Assembly (NCBI GenBank): GCA_963841965.1
Contig: CAWJES010000010.1
Coordinates: forward strand, 248,001-312,000
Origin: Palsa-459 sp963841965
GTDB taxonomy: Bacteria > Actinomycetota > Acidimicrobiia > Acidimicrobiales > RAAP-2
Reading direction: 5' to 3'
DNA: 64,000 bases
A model generated the notes under the pieces. The model did no database searches and was not told the DNA's origin. It saw nothing but the letters and a program-made list of their open reading frames with translations. Within the stretch, counting starts at the first letter, position 1; each line of letters starts with the position of its first letter. Below, in pieces: positions 20,428-29,419 of the stretch. The translations under genes and the position numbers were made by a program.

Positions 20428-21186
20428 ATGCCCGACACACCGGTGATCGTGACAGGGGCTGCTCGAGGGATCGGCCGGGCGTGCGCGATCGCCCTCGCGC
20501 AGGCCGCGAGGCCCGTGGCGGCGTGGGACCTCGATGCTGCCGGCGCCGCCGAGACGGCCGCCCGGTGCTCGGCGCTGGGCGCGGGCGCCGTCGGCGTCGC
20601 CGTGGACGTCCGCGACCCCGAGGGCCGCTCGCGTGCGCGGACCGAGACGCTCGCGGCGCTGGGCTCGATCGGCGGGTTCGTCCACGCCGCGGGAATCCTC
20701 GACGTGATGCCCCTGACGATGCTCGCCGAGGACCAGTGGGCGTCCGTGCTCGACGTCAACCTGACGTCGGCCGCGATGCTCACGAGGGACCTCGCCGACG
20801 ACCTGTTCGCGGCCGGACCCGGCAGTGCGATCGTCTACATCGCCTCGATCCAGTCCTTCCACGGCAATGCCCTGCTCCCCGCCTACTGCGCGAGCAAGGC
20901 CGGGCTCCTCGGGCTCGTCCGATCCGCGGCGCACGAGCTCGGCGCGCGCGGCACGCGCGTGAACTGCGTGTGCCCGGGGCTCATCGAGACCGCCATGACC
21001 GCCGAGGCCCTCACGTTCGACGGCTACCGCGCGTCCCTCGAGGCCCGCACGCCTCTCGGCAACCGGCTCGGCCAGCCTGGCGACGTCGCCACAGCGGTGC
21101 GGTTCCTCCTCTCGGACGATGCGTCGTTCATCTCGGGCACGTCGCTCGTCGTCGACGGCGGGCTCACCGCCATCGGCGGTGTCTGA
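20428..21186 (+). CDS. Short-chain dehydrogenase/reductase
   Basis: 252-residue classical SDR. It has the NAD(P) motif VTGAARGIGRACAIALAQ, the NAG-like region HAAGILDV, catalytic Ser in YIASIQS, Tyr/Lys in YCASKAG and the C-terminal FISGTSLVVDGGL typical of 3-oxoacyl-ACP reductase-like members. The substrate cannot be read from sequence. It is divergent from groES with 148 nt between them and convergent with the SRPBCC gene 21 nt away. AAAGGGG precedes the ATG. Confidence 0.88.
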   Translation: MPDTPVIVTGAARGIGRACAIALAQAARPVAAWDLDAAGAAETAARCSALGAGAVGVAVDVRDPEGRSRARTETLAALGSIGGFVHAAGILDVMPLTMLAEDQWASVLDVNLTSAAMLTRDLADDLFAAGPGSAIVYIASIQSFHGNALLPAYCASKAGLLGLVRSAAHELGARGTRVNCVCPGLIETAMTAEALTFDGYRASLEARTPLGNRLGQPGDVATAVRFLLSDDASFISGTSLVVDGGLTAIGGV

Positions 21187-21207
21187 CCCGTCGCGAGGTG
21201 ACGGTCC

Positions 21208-21765
21208 CTAGCGAGGGTCCTCGAACGCGTCGCGATCGGCCCGGTGCTCGGGCACGCCGATCGTCGCGGCTTGTGGCCCGAAGCGCGCGACGTACTGCGG
21301 GTGCACCTCGCGCCAACGCTGTGGCACCGTCCAGGAGACGGGCGAATGCGCGCAGTGGGCCGCCAGCAGGTCGAGGCAGACGTGCCACCCGGCCGCATCC
21401 CTCGCGGCCCTGCCGACCGGCGAGAACTCGATGCGGAAATCGAGCACGGTGGCCGTCCCCTGGGGCGAGGCCGCGAGGTCGAGCAGGTCGTCGCCCCAGT
21501 GGATCGACCACCGCCGCGAGGGTTCGAACGCCACGACGTCGCCGCTGAACGGCTCGCCCTCCGCGTTGCGGAACGAGAACCGGAGCGGGGCACCTGGATC
21601 GAGCACCCCCTCGATCGTGGTGGGGAACCACGAGGCGAGTCCGTCTGGTTGCGTGACCGCAGCGAACACGTCTGCCGGCCGGCAGTCCACGGTCCGCCGG
21701 AAGACGAGCCGGGATCGGCCGTCGGCGGGCTCGAGTCGCCCGAGGGGCTCGTGGTCGGCGGTCAC
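21208..21765 (-). CDS. SRPBCC/AHSA1-like domain protein
   Basis: 185 residues resembling the START/AHA1-type fold: RLVFRRTVDCRPADVFAAVTQ, PDGLASWFPTTIEGVLDPG and a C-terminal helix region GWHVCLDLLAAH. Members bind hydrophobic ligands or act as stress-related proteins. No catalytic residue can be assigned. GTG 21765 overlaps the stop of the RDD gene upstream (GTGA), so it is probably the last gene of an RDD-RDD-SRPBCC operon. Confidence 0.75.
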   Translation of the reverse strand: MTADHEPLGRLEPADGRSRLVFRRTVDCRPADVFAAVTQPDGLASWFPTTIEGVLDPGAPLRFSFRNAEGEPFSGDVVAFEPSRRWSIHWGDDLLDLAASPQGTATVLDFRIEFSPVGRAARDAAGWHVCLDLLAAHCAHSPVSWTVPQRWREVHPQYVARFGPQAATIGVPEHRADRDAFEDPR

Positions 21766-22283
21766 CAGCCGCGGTCGTTGAGCACGACGGTCGAGGCAGC
21801 CTTGTCCCACCACGTCTGGCGGCGCATGTCGACCAGCGGCCAGAGGTACGCGAGGAGCAGGAGCGCGAAGCCGAGGAAGGTGTACCCGCCGATGATCACG
21901 ACGGCGATCTCGATGCCGGCGTTCGTGAGCGACCGCGTGAGCGCCTGGGCGAAGGTCAGCCCGCCCGACCGCGACGCGGGGACGCAGCGGATGCGCACGG
22001 CACGCATGCCCGGCGTCTGGCCATGGAGGTTCACGAGGCACAGCGTGGCGTAGACGATGGAGACCGACCCGAAGAGGAGCACGCTCACGACGACGCCCAC
22101 CGTCCCCGTGGAGGAGATCGAGCCGAAGACGCTCAGCACGGTCGAGAGCAGGTACCTGATCATCGTGACGAGCAGCCCGTCGACGACCCAGCCACCGGCC
22201 CGCCTGAGCCAGCTCGCGTAGGCGACGCCGTTGCGCGTCGCGGTCTGGTCCGTGAATCCCGAGGGCGGGAACTGGAGGGGCAC
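21762..22283 (-). CDS. RDD-family membrane protein (copy 1)
   Basis: 173 residues with an N-terminal YASWLRRAGGWVVDGLLV (the Arg/Asp signature helix), further hydrophobic segments around residues 59-82 and 122-148, and the RDD-type end LVDMRRQTWWDKAASTVV. Function of the family is mostly unknown; some members are linked to ion or osmotic tolerance. GTG 22283 follows the stop of the second RDD gene with no gap, so the pair is a tandem duplication translated together. Confidence 0.82.
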   Translation of the reverse strand: MPLQFPPSGFTDQTATRNGVAYASWLRRAGGWVVDGLLVTMIRYLLSTVLSVFGSISSTGTVGVVVSVLLFGSVSIVYATLCLVNLHGQTPGMRAVRIRCVPASRSGGLTFAQALTRSLTNAGIEIAVVIIGGYTFLGFALLLLAYLWPLVDMRRQTWWDKAASTVVLNDRGW

Positions 22284-22850
22284 TCAGTCACCCTCCGACG
22301 TCGGGCGCAGGACGACGGTCCCGGCGATCTTGTCGTGCAGCGTCTGGCGCCTCGAGTCCCACAGCGGCCAGAGCAGGTCAACCAGCTCGACGACCGCGAG
22401 CACCGGGGCAAGGGCGGCGAGGAGCCCGAACGCGAGGAGCGCCGCGGCGCGGATGAAGGCCCTCGCCAGGATGACGTTGCCGCCGTTCGCGTCCCGGGCG
22501 CAGCGCAGCCGCAGGAGGCGCATCCCCGGAGTCGCGTTCCAGGCGGAGCCGATGAACGCCGTCGCGTACGCGAACACCGCGAACGCGAGGATCAGCTGCC
22601 CCTCGACCTGCTGGCGCGTCCGGTGGAGGGTGGGGCGCTGCCCCGAGGTGTGCCGGCCGAGTCCCGCGAACGGCCCGGGCAGCCGCGTCACCTTCGTGAT
22701 CACGAGCACGAGCACCAGGACGATCACGTAGTCGATCAGGTACCCGCCGACCCTCGAGATCCAGCTGGCATACGGGGCGTTCGAGGTCGCCCGGTACTCA
22801 GCGTCGCCGCTCTCGCCCGGGAATCTCGGCAGTTCCGGTCCGCTGGACAT
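22284..22850 (-). CDS. RDD-family membrane protein (copy 2)
   Basis: 188 residues with the same layout as its neighbour: a Pro-rich N-terminus, YASWISRVGGYLIDYVIVLV, NATPGMRLLRLRC, and the C-terminal LLWPLWDSRRQTLHDKIAGT. Four membrane helices are likely. Shared motifs TPGMR and RRQT..DK show descent from a common copy with the gene at 21762. The specific role is unknown. Confidence 0.82.
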   Translation of the reverse strand: MSSGPELPRFPGESGDAEYRATSNAPYASWISRVGGYLIDYVIVLVLVLVITKVTRLPGPFAGLGRHTSGQRPTLHRTRQQVEGQLILAFAVFAYATAFIGSAWNATPGMRLLRLRCARDANGGNVILARAFIRAAALLAFGLLAALAPVLAVVELVDLLWPLWDSRRQTLHDKIAGTVVLRPTSEGD

Positions 22851-22916
22851 CGTCCTCCTCGGCTTCGAGCGTACGCGACGGTGCCCGCGCGGATCCGGCG
22901 ACGTGCCCCGGGCGTG

Positions 22917-23519
22917 TCAGGGAGCGAGGCGCACGACCGACCAGCCGTCCGCGGTCGCCGTGTAAGAGAACCGGTCGTGCATCCGGTCGTCGCGCTGGAT
23001 CCAGAGCTCCACGACCTCGGGGGAGACGGTGTACCCGCCCCAGTGCTCCGGACGGGGGACCTCGGCGCCCTCGAAGCGCGCCTCGGCCTGCGCGTAGGAA
23101 CGCTCGAGCTCCGCGCGGTCGCGCACCACGCTCGACTGCGCTGACGCGTGCGCGCCCAGCTGGTGGCCGCGGTGCCGCGCCGCGAAGTAGGCGTCCGAGC
23201 CTTCGGAGGTGTCGAGGGTCACCGATCCCTCGACACGCACCTGGCGGCGTAGCGGCCACGCCCACCACACGACCGCCGCCCGCGGGTTCTCCCCGAGCTC
23301 TCGGCCCTTTCGCGACTCGTAGTTCGTGTAGAAGGTGACGCCCTCGGAGCCGAGCCGGCGCATGAGGACCATCCGGGCCGACGGCACGCCCCCGGCCGTG
23401 GCGGTCGCGACGGTGATCGCGTCGGGCTCGGGCATCTGGCCCTCGACCTCCGCCCGCCACCGCTGGAAGACCGCGATCGGGTCGGGGCCCGGCGCTCGGT
23501 CGGGCAGCGGTGACGTCAT
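22917..23519 (-). CDS. pdxH: Pyridoxamine 5'-phosphate oxidase
   Basis: FMN enzyme that makes pyridoxal phosphate from PNP or PMP. The 200-residue protein has DAITVATATAGGVPSARMVL, FYTNYESRKGRELGENPRA, the FMN/substrate region VRVEGSVTLD and the C-terminal EVVELWIQRDDRMHDRFSY, with the Arg-Leu-His-type RMHDR sequence. Start ATG 23519 overlaps the tsaD stop by ATGA. PLP is needed by alr and the aminotransferase in the window, though no direct link is implied. Confidence 0.93.
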   Translation of the reverse strand: MTSPLPDRAPGPDPIAVFQRWRAEVEGQMPEPDAITVATATAGGVPSARMVLMRRLGSEGVTFYTNYESRKGRELGENPRAAVVWWAWPLRRQVRVEGSVTLDTSEGSDAYFAARHRGHQLGAHASAQSSVVRDRAELERSYAQAEARFEGAEVPRPEHWGGYTVSPEVVELWIQRDDRMHDRFSYTATADGWSVVRLAP

Positions 23520-24526
23520 GCGAACTCCAGTGCCAGCGACGGGTCGGCGCCGAGCGAGAGTGCGCTCACGTCGCCGAGCCTGAGCCGGTGGAAGCCCGCG
23601 GCGGCGATCATCGCGGCATTGTCGGTGCAGTGTGCGAGCGTGGGCAGGACGCACGCCATGCCGAGCTGGGCCGCCACGTCTGTCACGGCTGCACGGAGCG
23701 CCGAGTTCGCCGCGACGCCTCCGCCCAACGCGATGGTGCGCGCGCCCACCAGGGCCGCCGCGCGCGCGACCTTCGCCGCGAGCACGTCGACGACCGCCGC
23801 CTGGAAGCTGGCCGCCACGTCGGCGACGGGTGCGCCTGGTGCCGCGTCGACCGCGCGGATGACAGCGGTCTTGAGGCCCGAGAAGCTGAAGCCGAGGCCC
23901 TCGGACCGCATCGGCCTCGGGAACGCAAACGCCTTGGGGTCGCCGGTGCTCGCCAGCCGGTCGATCGCGGGGCCACCGGGGTAGCCGAGGCCGAGATAGC
24001 GCGCGACCTTGTCATATGCCTCACCCGCCGCATCGTCGATCGTGCTGCCGAGGAGCTCGAACTCGCCGTCCTCACGCTCGACCACGAGCAGCGTGTGCCC
24101 GCCCGAGACGAGGAGGGTCACGACTGGTCGGGCGAGGTCCGGGCGCTCGAGCCTCGGCGCGAACAGGTGGCCCTCGAGGTGGTTGATCCCGATGAGGGGG
24201 ATGCCCCAGGCGAGCGAGAGGGCCTTGGCAGCCGAGACGCCGACGAGGAGCGAGCCCACGAGACCGGGGCCGCAGGTGACGGCGACCGCGTCGATCGAAG
24301 GCGCGTGCGCGTCCAGCCCGGCATCGGCGAGGGCGCGCTCGAGAACAGGCCCGATCGACTCCACCTGGGCGCGTCCGGCGAGCTCGGGGACGACGCCGCC
24401 GAACTCCTGGTGCAGCGCGATCGACGACACGACCACGCTCGAGCGGATCGAGAGGTCCTCCGCGACGACAGCTGCCGCTGTCTCATCGCAGCTCGTCTCG
24501 ATCCCGAGGATCATGCGTGGGGCCAC
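23516..24526 (-). CDS. tsaD: tRNA N6-threonylcarbamoyladenosine synthase subunit TsaD
   Basis: Catalytic subunit that transfers the threonylcarbamoyl group to A37 of ANN-decoding tRNAs. It has ILGIETSCDETAAAVV, the metal-binding histidines in GINHLEGHLFAP, LVSGGHTLL, and the C-terminal GGGVAANSALR and TDNAAMIAAAG. The ORF opens at GTG 24526 (336 residues), but ATG 24514 places the family start MILGIETSCDET directly at the N-terminus and may be correct. It sits in a run with rimI, tsaB and tsaE, the usual partners. Confidence 0.96.
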   Translation of the reverse strand: MAPRMILGIETSCDETAAAVVAEDLSIRSSVVVSSIALHQEFGGVVPELAGRAQVESIGPVLERALADAGLDAHAPSIDAVAVTCGPGLVGSLLVGVSAAKALSLAWGIPLIGINHLEGHLFAPRLERPDLARPVVTLLVSGGHTLLVVEREDGEFELLGSTIDDAAGEAYDKVARYLGLGYPGGPAIDRLASTGDPKAFAFPRPMRSEGLGFSFSGLKTAVIRAVDAAPGAPVADVAASFQAAVVDVLAAKVARAAALVGARTIALGGGVAANSALRAAVTDVAAQLGMACVLPTLAHCTDNAAMIAAAGFHRLRLGDVSALSLGADPSLALEFA

Positions 24527-24535
24527 GTGCCGAGG

Positions 24536-25028
24536 CTACGCGCCGAGGATCGACGCCAGCCTCTGGGCGTACTCGTCCGTGTCGATGCCGCGCGCCCACA
24601 TGACGATCGCATCGTCGCCCGAGCGCGGGTAGTAGGCGCGCCGCACGCCGACGGGGGCGAAGCCGAACCGCACGTAGAGGCGCTGCGCACGGGCGTTTCG
24701 AGCCGCGACCTCGAGCGTCGCGTCGTGGACGCCCTTCAGCGCCACCGCGGACGAGGCCCTCGGCGAGCAGGGCGGTCGCGATCCCGCGGCCCTCGGCACC
24801 CGGGGCGGTGGCGAGCGTGTTCACATGGACGTCGTCGTCGACGACCATGAGGCCGAGGTAGCCGACGATGCGCCTCGATGCCGTCGCCTTCGTGTAGCGC
24901 CGCGTCGGGCTCGCGAGCTCGTCGCGCAGCATCCGCTCGGACCACGGATCGTCGAACTGAGCGTCCTCGATGGCCATGATCGCCTTGAGGTCGCGGCGGC
25001 GCAGCCGGTCGATCTCCGGTCCGGTCAC
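24536..25028 (-). CDS. rimI: Ribosomal-protein/N-alpha-acetyltransferase RimI-like GNAT (frameshifted)
   Basis: GNAT-fold acetyltransferase. The N-terminal half (VTGPEIDRLRRRDLKAIMAI, DPWSERMLRDELASPTRRY, VNTLATAPGAEGRGIATALL) is in one frame. After about position 24760 homology continues one base out of frame as SAVALKGVHDATLEVAARNA, RAQRLYVRFGFAPVGVRRAY and ends ASILGA. Removing one base at CTC-G-TCC joins them as EGLSAVALKG, giving 163 residues, normal for RimI. GTG 25028 overlaps the tsaB stop. The neighbours tsaB/tsaD are typical. A sequence error is the simplest explanation for the shift. Confidence 0.88.
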
Positions 25029-25753
25029 GACGGTGCCCCGCGGACCTGGAAGTTGGCGACCGCGTCGGCCGCTCGCAGGTAGACCGGATGCACGTCCGCG
25101 TGGCCGAGCGCGAGCTGGCCCTCGGCGATCCTCGATCCGACGAGGCGGATCGCAGATCCGGGCGAGGGCACGACGAGGTCCTCGCGGACCCGGGCTCCCG
25201 CGGACGCGAGGAGCCCGGCCTCGCGCACTGCGCCGTCTCCGACGGCGGTCACGGCCCCGGCGGGATCGCCCGTGGCGGACTGGTCGCTGAGCTGGCCGAT
25301 GGCATCGAGCAGCGCAGCGGGCGTCGCGACCATCGGGCCGAACAGGGGGGATGGCGCGCCAGCACCGACGTCGTAGCCAGCGACGAAGAGCTCGCCGCGA
25401 CGCGCGTCCACGACGGCCATCACCGGACCGAGGATGCCGGCCTCGCGCGCCGCGGTGGCGAGCGTGTCGGTGCTCGTGACCGCGTAGAGCCCCGCTCCGC
25501 TCGCCACGGCGAGGCCCTTCGCCGTCGCGATGCCGACACGCAGGCCCGTGAAGAGCCCCGGTCCGACATCCACCACGATGCCGTCGAGGTCGCGCACGGC
25601 CCATCCGGCCCGGTCGAGCGCCGTGGCGATCGCGGGAGCGAGGACCTCGGTGTGCCGTCTCGCGCCGTCGACGATCACCTCGCGCACGTCGTCGCCGTCC
25701 CACAGCGCGATCGCGGTGACGCCGGTCGCGGTCTCGATCGCGAGGAGCCTCAC
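25025..25753 (-). CDS. tsaB: tRNA threonylcarbamoyladenosine biosynthesis protein TsaB
   Basis: Pseudo-ASKHA partner that dimerises with TsaD and is needed for t6A formation. The 242-residue sequence has MRLLAIETATGVTAIALWDG, RRHTEVLAPAI and DGIVVDVGPGLFTGLRVGIA, TAKGLAVASG, all diagnostic. It lies between tsaE (4-nt overlap) and rimI (4-nt overlap). Confidence 0.94.
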   Translation of the reverse strand: MRLLAIETATGVTAIALWDGDDVREVIVDGARRHTEVLAPAIATALDRAGWAVRDLDGIVVDVGPGLFTGLRVGIATAKGLAVASGAGLYAVTSTDTLATAAREAGILGPVMAVVDARRGELFVAGYDVGAGAPSPLFGPMVATPAALLDAIGQLSDQSATGDPAGAVTAVGDGAVREAGLLASAGARVREDLVVPSPGSAIRLVGSRIAEGQLALGHADVHPVYLRAADAVANFQVRGAPS

Positions 25754-26274
25754 GGTTGCACTCCTCGCTCCCCGCGCGCGTTCGGCGGATCCGGGCCGAC
25801 GATGCGAGCGATCGCCCCGTCGTCGAGCATGGACGTCGTCATGTCGACGTCGATGCTCCTCGTCTCGTCGTCGACGACCGCGAAGGTGACGGTGATCCGG
25901 TCCGCCGGGAGCTCGCCCTCGAAGAGGTCACCCCACTCGACTAGTGCCACGGCGCCGTCCTCGAGCAGGTCGTCGAGGCCGAGATCTGCGACCTCGCCCG
26001 GACCGCCCAGCCGCCAGAAGTCCGCGTGGGCGATGGACGCGACGAGGCCGCCCGGAGCGCAGCGGTAGCGGTGCACCAAGGTGAAGGTCGGAGACGTGAC
26101 CGGGTCGGTCACGCCGAGCGCCGCTGCGTACGCCTTGACGAACGTGGTCTTGCCCGCGCCGAGCGGTCCACGGAGCACCAGCACCTGGCCGGGCGCCGCT
26201 GCTGCGGCGAGTCGCTGCGCGACCTCGCCCGTGGCCTCGACGCCCGTGCACACTTCTGTGGACCGCCGCGTCAT
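25750..26274 (-). CDS. tsaE: tRNA threonylcarbamoyladenosine biosynthesis ATPase TsaE
   Basis: P-loop ATPase that stimulates turnover of the TsaB-TsaD complex. 174 residues: GEVAQRLAAAAAPGQVLVL, Walker A RGPLGAGKTTFVKAYAAALG, TSPTFTLVHRY, the aspartate in HADFWRL and VEWGDLFEGELPADRI. ATG 26274 overlaps the upstream glycosylase stop and its own stop overlaps tsaB, so the t6A genes are translationally coupled. The C-terminal 30 residues extend beyond the usual family end. Confidence 0.94.
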   Translation of the reverse strand: MTRRSTEVCTGVEATGEVAQRLAAAAAPGQVLVLRGPLGAGKTTFVKAYAAALGVTDPVTSPTFTLVHRYRCAPGGLVASIAHADFWRLGGPGEVADLGLDDLLEDGAVALVEWGDLFEGELPADRITVTFAVVDDETRSIDVDMTTSMLDDGAIARIVGPDPPNARGERGVQP

Positions 26275-26834
26275 CGCCGCTCCAAGATGCGCTTCGCGCG
26301 CACCAGGTCGGCGCGCATCTGGGCGACGACCGCACCGCCGCCGCGCAGCGCGTACGCGGGGTGGAACGTCGGCACGACGAGCCGACCGTTCCACTCGTGC
26401 GTCCTGCCCCGCAGCTTCGTGATCCCGTCGTCGGTGCCGAGCAGGACCCGGGTCGCGACGTTGCCGAGCGTGACGACGACGGCCGGGTCGACGAGGGAGA
26501 CCTGGCGATCGAGGAACGTCGCGCACGCGGCGATCTCGCCGGGCAGGGGGTCCCGGTTCCCCGGTGGCCGGCACTTCACCACGTTCGCGATGTAGAAGTC
26601 GCGCCGCGTGAGTCCCAGCTCCTCGACGATGAGCCGGTCGAGGAGCTGGCCCGAGCGGCCGACGAAGGGCTCACCCGACAGGTCCTCGTCGCGCCCGGGA
26701 CCCTCGCCCACGACCATCAGCCCGCTCGAGGTCCCGCCTGCACCGAAGACGACGGTGGTCCTCGTCTCGCTCAGCGCGCACGAGACGCACGCCAACGCCT
26801 CGCGGCGCAGCTCCGCCAGCTCGGTCGAGCTCAT
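26271..26834 (-). CDS. udgA: Type-4 (Fe-S) uracil-DNA glycosylase
   Basis: Removes uracil from DNA. The 187-residue protein has motif 1 VGEGPGRDEDLSGEPFVGRS, GQLLDRL, and motif 2 around PTFHPAYALRGG. Four cysteines at residues 16, 19, 88 and 104 have the spacing of the 4Fe-4S cluster of family 4 enzymes. NVVKCRPPGNRDPLPGEIAAC is characteristic. It lies between alr (19-nt gap) and tsaE (overlap). The symbol is tentative. Confidence 0.92.
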   Translation of the reverse strand: MSSTELAELRREALACVSCALSETRTTVVFGAGGTSSGLMVVGEGPGRDEDLSGEPFVGRSGQLLDRLIVEELGLTRRDFYIANVVKCRPPGNRDPLPGEIAACATFLDRQVSLVDPAVVVTLGNVATRVLLGTDDGITKLRGRTHEWNGRLVVPTFHPAYALRGGGAVVAQMRADLVRAKRILERR

Positions 26835-26853
26835 CGATGCCGTCGCACGGCAG

Positions 26854-28008
26854 TCAGTCGACGGACAGCTTCGGGACCCGGGGCTTCAGCCCGCACAGGA
26901 CCTCCCAGCTCGACGTCCCGATGGCCGCGGCCCAGTCGTCGGCCGTGATCACCTGCGTGCCCTGTCGCCCGAGCAGGACGACCTCGTCGCCGACCGTGAC
27001 GTCGTCGTCTGGGCTGCAGTCGATCACCAGCTGGTCCATCGTCACCATCCCGGCGAGCGGCCGGCGACGTCCCCGGATGAGGACCACGGCGCCGCCCTCG
27101 AACATCGCGCGGGGGTAGCCGTCCGCGTAGCCGAAGGGCACCGTGGCCACCCGACCCCCGTCGGGCATCTCGCGGAGCCGGCCGTAGCTCGGGCGCGCGC
27201 CGGGCGCGACGTCGTGGATGGCCGAGACGCGCGCCTTGACCGAGAGCACCGGACGCAGCGCGGGGACTCCGGAACGGTGCAGGACCGCGGCCAGCTCGGG
27301 CGCGGGGAGGTAGCCGTAGAGGCCGAGGCCGATGCGGACGAAGTCCCGCCGCGCGGCGGGCTGCGACAGGGCACCCGCGGTGTTGGCGGCGTGCTGGAGG
27401 CACCCGTGGTCGAGCAGGGTCGAGACCGAGGCGACGGCGTCGTCGAACAGCGCCAGCTGCTCGCGGGTGAACGCCTTGTCCTCGTCGCCCGCGCCGTCGG
27501 CGACCGAGAAGTGCGTCCAGATGCCCCCCACCTTCACGCCGCCCTCGGCGAGCACGGTGAGCACCTCGCCGAGGTCCTTCTGCAGCGCGCCCATCCGGTG
27601 CATCCCGGTGTCGATCTTCACGTGCACGACGTGCTCGCCGCCGAGCACCGCCGACGCGGTGGACACCTCGTACGCGCCGCGCACGGAGCCCACGGTGAGC
27701 GTGAGTCCCGAGGCGAGCGCGTCCTCGAGCGCCGGACCGGGCGCCTCGGCGAGCACCAGGATCGGCGCCGCGATGCCGCTCTCGCGCAGCTCGATGCCCT
27801 CGTCGACGAGCGCGACGCCAAGGAGTCCCGCGCCAGCCTCCAGCATCGGCTTCGCCACGGCGAGCGCGCCGTGGCCGTAGCCGTCGGCCTTCACGACGGC
27901 GCACAGCGGCGTGCGGCCCATCACCGACGCGAGCACGGCGGTGTTGTGGGTGATCGCGGCGAGGTCGACCTCCGCCCACGCGGGTCGCCTGCGACCCTCA
28001 ACCGCCAC
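26854..28008 (-). CDS. alr: Alanine racemase
   Basis: PLP enzyme that makes D-alanine for peptidoglycan. It shows RPAWAEVDLAAITHNTAVL, the PLP-lysine motif VVKADGYGHGA, HVKIDTGMHRMG, RIGLGLYGYLP, the catalytic Tyr region PFGYADGYPRAMF and TMDQLVIDC. GTG 28008 gives 384 residues, begins 10 nt inside the end of nnr and places the PLP lysine about 35 residues in. The longer open frame reads into nnr. Neighbour order nnr-alr-tsaE-tsaB-rimI-tsaD is typical of actinobacteria. Confidence 0.95.
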   Translation of the reverse strand: MAVEGRRRPAWAEVDLAAITHNTAVLASVMGRTPLCAVVKADGYGHGALAVAKPMLEAGAGLLGVALVDEGIELRESGIAAPILVLAEAPGPALEDALASGLTLTVGSVRGAYEVSTASAVLGGEHVVHVKIDTGMHRMGALQKDLGEVLTVLAEGGVKVGGIWTHFSVADGAGDEDKAFTREQLALFDDAVASVSTLLDHGCLQHAANTAGALSQPAARRDFVRIGLGLYGYLPAPELAAVLHRSGVPALRPVLSVKARVSAIHDVAPGARPSYGRLREMPDGGRVATVPFGYADGYPRAMFEGGAVVLIRGRRRPLAGMVTMDQLVIDCSPDDDVTVGDEVVLLGRQGTQVITADDWAAAIGTSSWEVLCGLKPRVPKLSVD

Positions 28009-29419
28009 GACTGCGCCCTCCGCGTCCGCTCGATCGGGCCACCCTGCGGTCCTGGAGGATCGCCGCGATCGCGTCGGGTAGATCGCCGGCCCTGCAGGCC
28101 GCACCGAGCGCGGCCCCGGCCCTGCCGTGGACATGGGCCCCGAGCGCGGCGGCGAGCGGGGCCGGCACGCCCCGTGCGAGCAGTCCGCCGATCACCCCGG
28201 AGAGCACGTCGCCGGACCCCGGGGTCCCGAGGTCCGGCGACCCGGAGGTCACGACCATCGTCTCGGGGAACCCGGGCACGGGCGTCGGCGTCGCGATGAC
28301 GGTGGTCGGTCCCTTCAGGAGCACGGTGCAGCCGGTCCGCTGCACGAGCCGCTCGGCCGCCGCGATCCGGTCGCTGCCCGGCGGGGCGCCGACGAGCGCG
28401 GTGAACTCCCCGTCGTGGGGGGTGAGGACCAGCGGGCTCCCGCCACGGTTCTGGCGCGCTGCGAGCCAGGCGGGGTCCACGAGGTGCAGCGCGTCGGCGT
28501 CAAGGACCGCGGGCTCGCGCGTCGTGCGCAGGATCTCGGCGATGGCGCGCTCGATCTTGGTGGTCCGACCGAGGCCCGGACCCATGACGAGCGCGCGCGA
28601 CCGCCCGAGCGCATCGAGCACGACCTTGGGGGCGTCCTGCGCGGAGGCGGCGAGCCGCACGACCTCCTCGGGCCACGGGCCCTCGCGGCGGCGCGGCACG
28701 TCGGGAGCGCACAGGAGCACCATGCCTGCCTGGACGGCGAACGCGCCCGCGCACGACAGGCCGGCTGCCCCCTGCATCCCCGGCGAACCCGCCAGCACCA
28801 CGACCGCCCGGCGCCACTTGTAGTCGTCCCGGGCGAGCGACGGGATGCCGTCGAGGTCGTCGTCCTCGACCAACGCAACGCGGGGGTCCCGCACGGGGAT
28901 GCCGAGATCGGCGACCTCCACGGAACCGCAGAGCGTCGCCCCCTCGGCCAGCACGTGCCCGCGCTTGAGGGCAGCCATCGCCACGGTGCGTGTGGCCGTG
29001 AGCGCGCTCCCTGACACCGAGCCGGTGTCCGGGTCGACGCCCGACGGCAGGTCGACGGCGAGGACCGGCGTGCCCGGCGCGACCGTGGGCGGATCGAAGG
29101 GCCGCGAGAGGCCCGTCCCGAATCCCGCGTCGATGACGAGGTCGGCGCCGGCGATGTCGGCCATCGGCTTGGTCGCATCCACGATGCGGATCCGCGCGCC
29201 GCGCGCGGCGAGGTGGCGCGCGGCGACTCGGCCGTCCCCGCCGTTCGAACCCGGCCCGCAGATGACGACGACCGTCGACCCGTAGACGTGGTGGAGCATG
29301 CCCACCGCCGCGATCGCGACCGCGAGGCCCGCGCGCTCCACCAGGGTCTCCTGGGGCGTCGTGCGCATGGCGACGGCATCGGCGGCAGCCATTTCCGCGG
29401 ACGTGAGGACGGGGATCAC
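27998..29419 (-). CDS. nnr: Bifunctional NAD(P)H-hydrate epimerase/dehydratase Nnr
   Basis: Repairs damaged NAD(P)H. The N-terminal epimerase domain (about 1-205) has VVVICGPGSNGGDGRVAARH and PVLAVDLPSGVDPDTG. The C-terminal ADP-dependent dehydratase domain (about 215-473) has VMGPGLGRTTK, PLVLTPHDGEFTALVG, VLLKGPTTVIATP and LGTPGSGDVLSGVIGGLLAR. Length 473 is usual. Start ATG 29419 overlaps the acpS stop (ATGA). The C-terminus is Arg/Gly-rich and overlaps the alr start. Confidence 0.95.
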   Translation of the reverse strand: MIPVLTSAEMAAADAVAMRTTPQETLVERAGLAVAIAAVGMLHHVYGSTVVVICGPGSNGGDGRVAARHLAARGARIRIVDATKPMADIAGADLVIDAGFGTGLSRPFDPPTVAPGTPVLAVDLPSGVDPDTGSVSGSALTATRTVAMAALKRGHVLAEGATLCGSVEVADLGIPVRDPRVALVEDDDLDGIPSLARDDYKWRRAVVVLAGSPGMQGAAGLSCAGAFAVQAGMVLLCAPDVPRRREGPWPEEVVRLAASAQDAPKVVLDALGRSRALVMGPGLGRTTKIERAIAEILRTTREPAVLDADALHLVDPAWLAARQNRGGSPLVLTPHDGEFTALVGAPPGSDRIAAAERLVQRTGCTVLLKGPTTVIATPTPVPGFPETMVVTSGSPDLGTPGSGDVLSGVIGGLLARGVPAPLAAALGAHVHGRAGAALGAACRAGDLPDAIAAILQDRRVARSSGRGGRSRGG

